Below the pieces are notes generated by a model. It saw only the letters and a program-made list of their open reading frames with translations, had not been told where the DNA came from and did not search any database. This document shows positions 49,207-54,237 of a DNA stretch of 54,237 bases, in pieces (positions within the stretch are counted from its first letter, which is position 1; every line of letters begins with the position of its first letter). The translations under genes and the position numbers were made by a program. Source of the stretch: an uncultured Clostridia bacterium. GTDB lineage: Bacteria; Bacillota; Clostridia; Christensenellales; Borkfalkiaceae. The stretch spans positions 1 to 54,237 of the forward strand of contig CAMUNT010000003.1 of assembly GCA_947090365.1 (NCBI GenBank). Direction: 5' to 3'.

Positions 49207-51021
49207 ATGAAGGACGTTTACGGCCGTAAACTGTCCAAGGCGGGAACACTGTTTTATCTGTTAAAGGGCAGTGTGCGGGTGTTTGTGATAAGCATTATCG
49301 CAAGCGCGCTGGTTACGGTGTTTTCCCTGTTGGTTCCCGAAATAATCAACCTTACGGTTGACAGTGTTCTGGGGAACGAGCCTGTTTCGGACAGTTATGC
49401 GAGTATAGTTTCCGCCTTCGGCGGAGTTGAATATTTAAAAGAAAATTTATGGATTATAGCGCTTATGCTTGTTGCGTGTGCGTTGTTTTCCGCATTGTTT
49501 ACTTACGCAAGGTCGTACTTCAATACGCTTGCAAACCAGATATTTATGCGCCGTACGCGCGACAGGCTGTTTTCCCACCTGCAAAGGGTGCCGTTAAGCT
49601 GGCACGTCCGGCACCGTACGGGTGACGTAATACAGCGCTGTACCTCGGACGCGGATACCATTTCAAACTTCGTTTCCGGTCAGCTTCTAAGCCTTTTCAG
49701 GATAGTGCTGTTAATGGTTTTCTCGCTCGTGTTTATGTTTTTGAAGAACGTGAAGCTGGCTGCCATTGCCTCGGCGTTTATTCCGCTTATAATAGGGTAT
49801 TCGTTTATATTCCATACGCGGGTGAGAAAACGCTTTAAAAAATGCGACGAGGAAGAGGGCGTGCTGTCTACAATCGCGCAGGAAAATTTTACTGGAGTGC
49901 GCGTCGTGCGCGCGTTCGGACGGGAGAAGTACGAGCGCGACAGGTTTGAAAAGCAGAACGTTTATTATACGGGGCTCTGGACGAAAACGCTCAGAATACT
50001 GGCAACCTTCTGGACGACGAGCGACTGCCTCGGCGCGGTGCAGGGGCTTTGCATAGTCGTTGCGGGAACGGTGTTCTGCGTACAGGGCAGTCTTACAACG
50101 GGCGAGCTTATCGCGTTCGTATTTTACAATACTATGCTTATATGGCCCGTCAGACAGCTGGGCAGAATAATCTCGAATATGAGCAAGGCGGGCGTAGCGC
50201 TCGGCCGTATCGGCGAAATTTTAAACGCGGAAGAGGAGGTTTACGGCGAAAAACAGCCCCTATCGGGCGATATAGAATTTAAAAACGTAAGCTTTGAGTA
50301 CGAAGAGGGCAAACCCGTTTTAAACGATATAAGCTTTAAAATCCCAGAGGGAAAGGTAATCGGAGTTTTGGGCGGAACGGGAAGCGGTAAATCAACCCTT
50401 ACCTACCTGTTGGACGGACTGTATGCCCCGACGAACGGCGAAATTCTGATCGGCGGTAAGCCGATTTCGGAAATATCGCCCGCAACGCTGAGAAGCAATA
50501 TCGGACTTATGCTTCAGGAGGGGTACATATATTCGGGAACCATCCGCGAAAATATTTCGCTTGCGGTAGACGGTGCAACCGAAGAGCAAATAAAAGAAGT
50601 TGCCGCTGACGCGTGTGTCGACGACAACATCGAAGGCTTTGCAAACGGCTACGATACGGTAGTAGGCGAAAGGGGAGTTACCCTATCGGGCGGGCAGAAG
50701 CAACGTATCGGTATCGCAAGAACGCTTTTAAGAAAGACACCTTATCTGATTTTCGACGATTCGCTTTCGGCTGTGGACAGCGAAACGGACGCGGCTATCC
50801 GCAAAAATCTGAACGAGAAATTCAGGGGCGCGACGGTAATTATCATCTCGCACAGAATCAATACGGTGATGCACGCGGATTATATAATCGTGCTCGAAGG
50901 CGGAAAAATCGCCGAAAGCGGAACCAACGCCGAGCTTTTGAAAAAGGACGGCATTTACAGAAAAATTTACGATTTGCAGTTCAGTCTTCCCGATGAGCTC
51001 AAAGAGGAGGGCGCGGTATGA
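49207..51021 (+). CDS. ABC exporter half-transporter, non-catalytic-site subunit
   Basis: A 604-residue fused membrane and nucleotide-binding protein with six membrane segments in the first 320 residues. The ATPase domain has Walker A GGTGSGKST (389-397), a canonical LSGGQ signature (493-497) and Walker B LIFDD, with Asp518 where the catalytic Glu should be. In heterodimeric exporters such as BmrCD and TM287/288 this marks the half that carries the degenerate site. The gene overlaps the next by ATGA, so the two form one transporter. The substrate cannot be inferred; drugs, lipids or peptides are all possible. Confidence 0.92.
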   Translation: MKDVYGRKLSKAGTLFYLLKGSVRVFVISIIASALVTVFSLLVPEIINLTVDSVLGNEPVSDSYASIVSAFGGVEYLKENLWIIALMLVACALFSALFTYARSYFNTLANQIFMRRTRDRLFSHLQRVPLSWHVRHRTGDVIQRCTSDADTISNFVSGQLLSLFRIVLLMVFSLVFMFLKNVKLAAIASAFIPLIIGYSFIFHTRVRKRFKKCDEEEGVLSTIAQENFTGVRVVRAFGREKYERDRFEKQNVYYTGLWTKTLRILATFWTTSDCLGAVQGLCIVVAGTVFCVQGSLTTGELIAFVFYNTMLIWPVRQLGRIISNMSKAGVALGRIGEILNAEEEVYGEKQPLSGDIEFKNVSFEYEEGKPVLNDISFKIPEGKVIGVLGGTGSGKSTLTYLLDGLYAPTNGEILIGGKPISEISPATLRSNIGLMLQEGYIYSGTIRENISLAVDGATEEQIKEVAADACVDDNIEGFANGYDTVVGERGVTLSGGQKQRIGIARTLLRKTPYLIFDDSLSAVDSETDAAIRKNLNEKFRGATVIIISHRINTVMHADYIIVLEGGKIAESGTNAELLKKDGIYRKIYDLQFSLPDELKEEGAV

Positions 51022-52838
51022 AAGAAAATATAACGCAACCGCCCAAGCTTAAATTTTTCGGCATCGGCAAAGTGCTTCCCTTTCTCGGCAACCACAAAAA
51101 GCTGTATATAACTATGCTTTTAAGCGTGCTTCCCGTTATGGCGATAAACACCTTTCTTCCGCTGTTCCAAAGGTACGCTATCGACAACTTTATTGCGCAT
51201 AAAACGCTTGACGGCTTTACGCTGTTCGTAATTTTATACGCGGGACTGATAATTTTATCCTGCGTGCTGGATTTCGTCAGCTCTTACAGCTGTTCCAAGC
51301 TTGAAATGTTTCTTTTGCGCGATATGCGCAGGTGCGCGTTCAATCACCTGCAAACGCTGTCGGTTTCCTATTACAATACCAACGGCGTCGGCAAAATTCA
51401 CGCGAGGGTAATGAGCGACACTTCAAGCATCGGCTCCGTCATCGCGTGGGACAGCTATCAGGCGGTAAGCAACCTGGTTTACGGCGTTTCCGCGCTTGCG
51501 ATAATGTTCAGTCTGAACGCCTTACTTACTTTGTGCGTGCTTGCGCTGGTGCCCGTCGTCGTGCCGGTAATGATTTACTTCCACAAAAAACAGACGAAGT
51601 ACAACAGAATGGTAAGGGAAACCAACTCGCTTATTACGGGCGGATTTAACGAGGGGATAACGGGCGTCGAAACCACGAAAACCCTTATCGTCGAGGAAAA
51701 GCTTGACGAACGGTTTTTTGAAAATACCGAAAAAATGAAAAAGTTGTCGTCAAGGCTGGGGCATCACCGCTCGCTGTTCTTTGCGATAACCGCGTTTATA
51801 GTATCGACCGCGGTTGCGGTGGTTTTATGGTACGGCGGAATTATAACTTTGAATACGGTAATCGCAATAGGCACGCTTTCGGTGTTTATGACCTACGCGC
51901 AGGGGCTTGTAGACTCTGTTCAGTTCGTTGCCGAGGCGCTGTCCGATCTGGTGACGATAAAGGTAAATATAGAAAGATTTACCGCTCTTTTGGAAACGAA
52001 AACGGACGTTCGCGACAGTGCGGAGGTCGTTGAAAAATACGGCGACAGCTTTTTGGAAAAGCGCGAAAACTGGGAACCTCTTTACGGAGATATAGAATTT
52101 AAGGACGTATCGTTCAAGTATCCCGACGGCGAGGAGTACGTTTTAGAGCACTTTAACTTAACGGTAAAAAAGGGAACCACCGTTGCGATAGTGGGCGAAA
52201 CGGGCGCGGGGAAATCGACGCTTGTAAACCTCGTTTGCAGGTTTTTCGACCCGACCGACGGCGCGGTATTAATCGACGGCAGGGACGCGCGCGAGCGCAG
52301 CGTACAGTGGCTTCACTCCAACATAGGCTACGTTTTACAGGTTCCGCACCTCTTTTCGGGGACGGTGCGCGACAACCTTCTTTACGGCAAGCCCGACGCC
52401 ACCGAGGAGGAAATGCGCGGTGCGGTTGAAAGCGTAAACGCGCAGCGCATAATCGAACGGCTGGGCGGTTACGACGCGCAGATAGGCGAGGGCGGAAACA
52501 CCCTTTCCACAGGCGAAAAACAGCTTTTGTCCTTTGCCCGCGCAATACTTGCCGACCCCGCGATTTTCATTCTGGACGAGGCGACCTCGTCGGTCGATAC
52601 CATAACGGAAAACCTGATTCAGCAGGCGATAGAAAAACTAATGAACGGCAGGACGAATTTCGTAATCGCGCACAGGCTTTCGACGATACGCAACGCCGAC
52701 GTAATTCTCGTCGTGAACGACGGAAAAATAATCGAGCGCGGTTCGCACGAAGAGCTTATCAAAAAACGCGGAACGTATTTCGATTTGTATCTGAAACAGT
52801 TCCGGGAAGAAAACGTAAAACAGTCGGTAAAGCAGTAA
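51018..52838 (+). CDS. ABC exporter half-transporter, catalytic-site subunit
   Basis: A 606-residue partner of the preceding protein. Six membrane segments lie in the first 325 residues. The ATPase domain has Walker A GETGAGKST (393-401), Walker B ILDE with catalytic Glu521, and a degenerate signature LSTGE (496-500) instead of LSGGQ. Paired with the Asp518 of the other subunit this gives one weak and one active ATP site, as expected for an asymmetric exporter. A bidirectional terminator follows. Confidence 0.93.
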   Translation: MKENITQPPKLKFFGIGKVLPFLGNHKKLYITMLLSVLPVMAINTFLPLFQRYAIDNFIAHKTLDGFTLFVILYAGLIILSCVLDFVSSYSCSKLEMFLLRDMRRCAFNHLQTLSVSYYNTNGVGKIHARVMSDTSSIGSVIAWDSYQAVSNLVYGVSALAIMFSLNALLTLCVLALVPVVVPVMIYFHKKQTKYNRMVRETNSLITGGFNEGITGVETTKTLIVEEKLDERFFENTEKMKKLSSRLGHHRSLFFAITAFIVSTAVAVVLWYGGIITLNTVIAIGTLSVFMTYAQGLVDSVQFVAEALSDLVTIKVNIERFTALLETKTDVRDSAEVVEKYGDSFLEKRENWEPLYGDIEFKDVSFKYPDGEEYVLEHFNLTVKKGTTVAIVGETGAGKSTLVNLVCRFFDPTDGAVLIDGRDARERSVQWLHSNIGYVLQVPHLFSGTVRDNLLYGKPDATEEEMRGAVESVNAQRIIERLGGYDAQIGEGGNTLSTGEKQLLSFARAILADPAIFILDEATSSVDTITENLIQQAIEKLMNGRTNFVIAHRLSTIRNADVILVVNDGKIIERGSHEELIKKRGTYFDLYLKQFREENVKQSVKQ

Positions 52839-52840
52839 AA

Positions 52841-52867
52841 AAAGGCACGCAGGCGCGTGCCTTTTTA
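52841..52867. terminator. Bidirectional terminator between the ABC and mnmA genes
   Basis: GGCACGC-aggc-GCGTGCC stem (52845-52862) with A-run on the left and TTTTT on the right. Confidence 0.85.
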
Positions 52868-52887
52868 AGTATTCGGTTTACGGTCAA

Positions 52888-53955
52888 TCAGTATATTACT
52901 TTGTCGATTACGCCCCCGCCCAAGCAGGCGGTACCGTCGTAAAACACCGCGTACTGTCCTTCGGTTACGGCGCGCTGTGTCACTGCAAACCGAACGCAAG
53001 CTGTGCCGTCGCCGAGCTGTACGCTGACCTGCTGTTCGCCCTGACGGTAACGGAATTTTGCCGTACAGCAGAAGCTTTGGGGCGGGATATATCCTATCCA
53101 ATTGAGATTTGACACTATACACGCGCGCGAGTAGAGGGGGCTTTCGTCGCCGTGGGAAACGTACAGAGTATTGTCTGACAGCTCTTTTCTTACAACGAAC
53201 CATCTGCCGTCCCCGTCCTGCGTTCCGCCGAGATTAAGCCCTCTGCGCTGGCCTATGGTGTAGTACATAAGCCCGATATGCTCGCCTACGGTTTTGTTAT
53301 CCAGCGTCTTAATGGGCCCCGGCTGTGCGGGCAGGTAGTTTTGTAAAAATTTACGGAAGTTACGCTCGCCGATAAAGCATATCCCCGTAGAATCTTTCTT
53401 TTCGGCGGTGGTCAGGCCGTACTTTTCGGCAAGGGCGCGCACCTCGCTTTTATTAAGGTCTGCAAGCGGAAACAGCACTTCTTTTAACTGACTTTCGCGC
53501 ACCTGGTTTAAAAAGTAAGTCTGGTCCTTGCCCGCGTCCTTTGCCTTTAAAAGGCGGTGGCGGTCGGTGTGTTCTATACCGCAGTAATGCCCCGTCGCAA
53601 CGAAATCCGCGCCCATAGACAGCGCATATTCGCGGAACGGGCCGAACTTGATTTCGCGGTTGCATAAAACGTCGGGGTTAGGCGTTCTGCCCGCCCTGTA
53701 CTCGTCAAGGAAATAGCGGAAAACCCTGTCGTAATACTGCTTTGAAAAATTCACGCTGTAATAGGGAATATCCAGAGCTGCGCAAACGCGCTGAACGTCG
53801 GCAAAGTCGCTTTCCGCAGTGCAAGCGCCCTGCGCGTTTTCCTCTTCCCAGTTCAGCATATAAAGCCCTATTACGTTGTAACCCTGCTGTTTCAAAAGCA
53901 GTGCGGCTACCGAGGAGTCGACTCCTCCGCTCATTCCTACGACTGCGGTTTTCAT
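52888..53955 (-). CDS. mnmA: tRNA-uridine 2-sulfurtransferase MnmA
   Basis: Thiolates U34 of Lys, Glu and Gln tRNAs. The 355-residue protein starts MKTAVVGMSGGVDSSVAAL with the PP-loop ATPase motif, and has the catalytic cysteines in PDVLCNREIKF and STGICFIGER plus TGHYC and GLMYYTIGQRRGL. Length is normal. The ORF opens 13 codons earlier at 53994, but that stretch contains the promoter. The ATG at 53955 lacks a Shine-Dalgarno and has TATAAT 6 nt before it. Confidence 0.96.
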   Translation of the reverse strand: MKTAVVGMSGGVDSSVAALLLKQQGYNVIGLYMLNWEEENAQGACTAESDFADVQRVCAALDIPYYSVNFSKQYYDRVFRYFLDEYRAGRTPNPDVLCNREIKFGPFREYALSMGADFVATGHYCGIEHTDRHRLLKAKDAGKDQTYFLNQVRESQLKEVLFPLADLNKSEVRALAEKYGLTTAEKKDSTGICFIGERNFRKFLQNYLPAQPGPIKTLDNKTVGEHIGLMYYTIGQRRGLNLGGTQDGDGRWFVVRKELSDNTLYVSHGDESPLYSRACIVSNLNWIGYIPPQSFCCTAKFRYRQGEQQVSVQLGDGTACVRFAVTQRAVTEGQYAVFYDGTACLGGGVIDKVIY

Positions 53956-53961
53956 AACCGA

Positions 53962-53990
53962 ATTATAACACACAAGGCCAAAAGAGGCAA
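53962..53990 (-). promoter_or_regulatory. mnmA promoter, leaderless type
   Basis: Minus-strand TTGCCT (53985-53990), 17-nt spacer, TATAAT (53962-53967), then TCGGTT and the ATG. Confidence 0.62.
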
Positions 53991-53992
53991 AC

Positions 53993-54024
53993 AAAAAACG
54001 CAGTAGTATCCACTGCGTTTTTTT
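53993..54024. terminator. Hairpin terminator upstream of mnmA
   Basis: CGCAGT-agtatcc-ACTGCG stem (53999-54017) with A6 on the left and T7 on the right. It probably ends a leftward transcript entering from outside the window. Confidence 0.7.
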
Positions 54025-54143
54025 GTCAATGATGATGATAAGTAGCGTACTAAACCGCCGAAAAGGTTAGCAGGCAGACACAGGGATTGAACCTAATTAG
54101 CCGCTATTTTGAAACTAAGCAGCGTGTAAGCGCTTTGATTGAG

Positions 54144-54172
54144 TTGACATACGCGTTGTAGCGTGGTATTAT
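54144..54172 (+). promoter_or_regulatory. Strong rightward promoter at the window edge
   Basis: TTGACA (54144-54149), 17-nt spacer, TATTAT (54167-54172). The predicted transcript opens with ACGGACAG ... CTGTCG (54184-54213), which can form a small stem. Its gene or RNA lies mostly beyond the right edge. In 54025-54143 I see no gene. Confidence 0.65.
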
Positions 54173-54237
54173 ATAATCAATAAAACGGACAGTTCGTTTG
54201 CGCCATCCTGTCGTTAAACAAAACCAGGGCATCTGAA

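Noticed and set aside
54068..54110. tRNA or tmRNA fragment suggested by GGTTCAATCC on the minus strand
   Set aside because: No matching acceptor, anticodon or D arms could be folded around it.

Overview
The window looks like a chromosomal segment around the replication origin of a spore-forming Bacillota of class Clostridia, probably a gut lineage. The evidence is a set of sporulation and germination genes (spoIIR, sleB-ypeB, yyaC), a Soj/Spo0J partition locus with three parS palindromes, and the origin-proximal run rsmG / dnaN-rpmH-rnpA-yidD-yidC-jag. The BspA-type and Hint-domain secreted proteins also resemble those of gut Clostridia. Genus-level placement cannot be made from the sequence alone.

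Layout. 1-6000: a truncated tRNA-Val, spoIIR, a large secreted BspA-like repeat protein, and the sleB-ypeB germination operon behind a sigma-G-type promoter. 6000-15000: an AT-rich accessory island of leftward genes for secreted and lipid-anchored proteins. It holds a metzincin protease with a C-terminal Hint domain, a C39-like cysteine-protease-like protein, two home-grown lipoprotein families and a membrane-tethered XRE regulator. Three 3'-end gene scars and duplicated flanks show repeated cassette replacement. 15100-18000: phosphatidylethanolamine synthesis (pssA, psd) and a flippase-like membrane protein. 18100-25800: parB, an unknown gene, parA, ftsH, yyaC, a SLOG gene and rsmG, with parS sites and a probable oriC just upstream of dnaN. 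dnaA is not in the window.

25800-30000: rightward dnaN to jag (replication clamp, L34, RNase P protein, membrane insertion, RNA binding). 30000-38700: three evenly spaced palindromes, pckG, a conserved unknown, a DUF4143-type ATPase, a small XRE + ribbon-helix-helix operon divergent from a SLOG gene with matched operators between them, a second BspA-like lipoprotein and two small genes. 38700-52900: rightward housekeeping genes: greA-lysS; decarboxylase-tmk-holB-ricT; ferredoxin; trmN6-(membrane protein)-rsmI-DUF697; an M42 peptidase; a heterodimeric ABC exporter. 52900-54237: leftward mnmA, then a rightward promoter whose gene lies outside the window.

Gene orientation flips from mostly leftward to mostly rightward at about 23-25.8 kb, as expected for two replichores leaving an origin there. 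Several genes without a Shine-Dalgarno sequence have a -10 box exactly 6 nt before the ATG, suggesting leaderless mRNAs. The most promising unexplained items are the protein encoded between parA and parB, the XRE/RHH/SLOG regulatory unit, the scarred secreted-protein island, the basic N-terminal arm on YpeB, and a dispersed 68-70 bp repeat.
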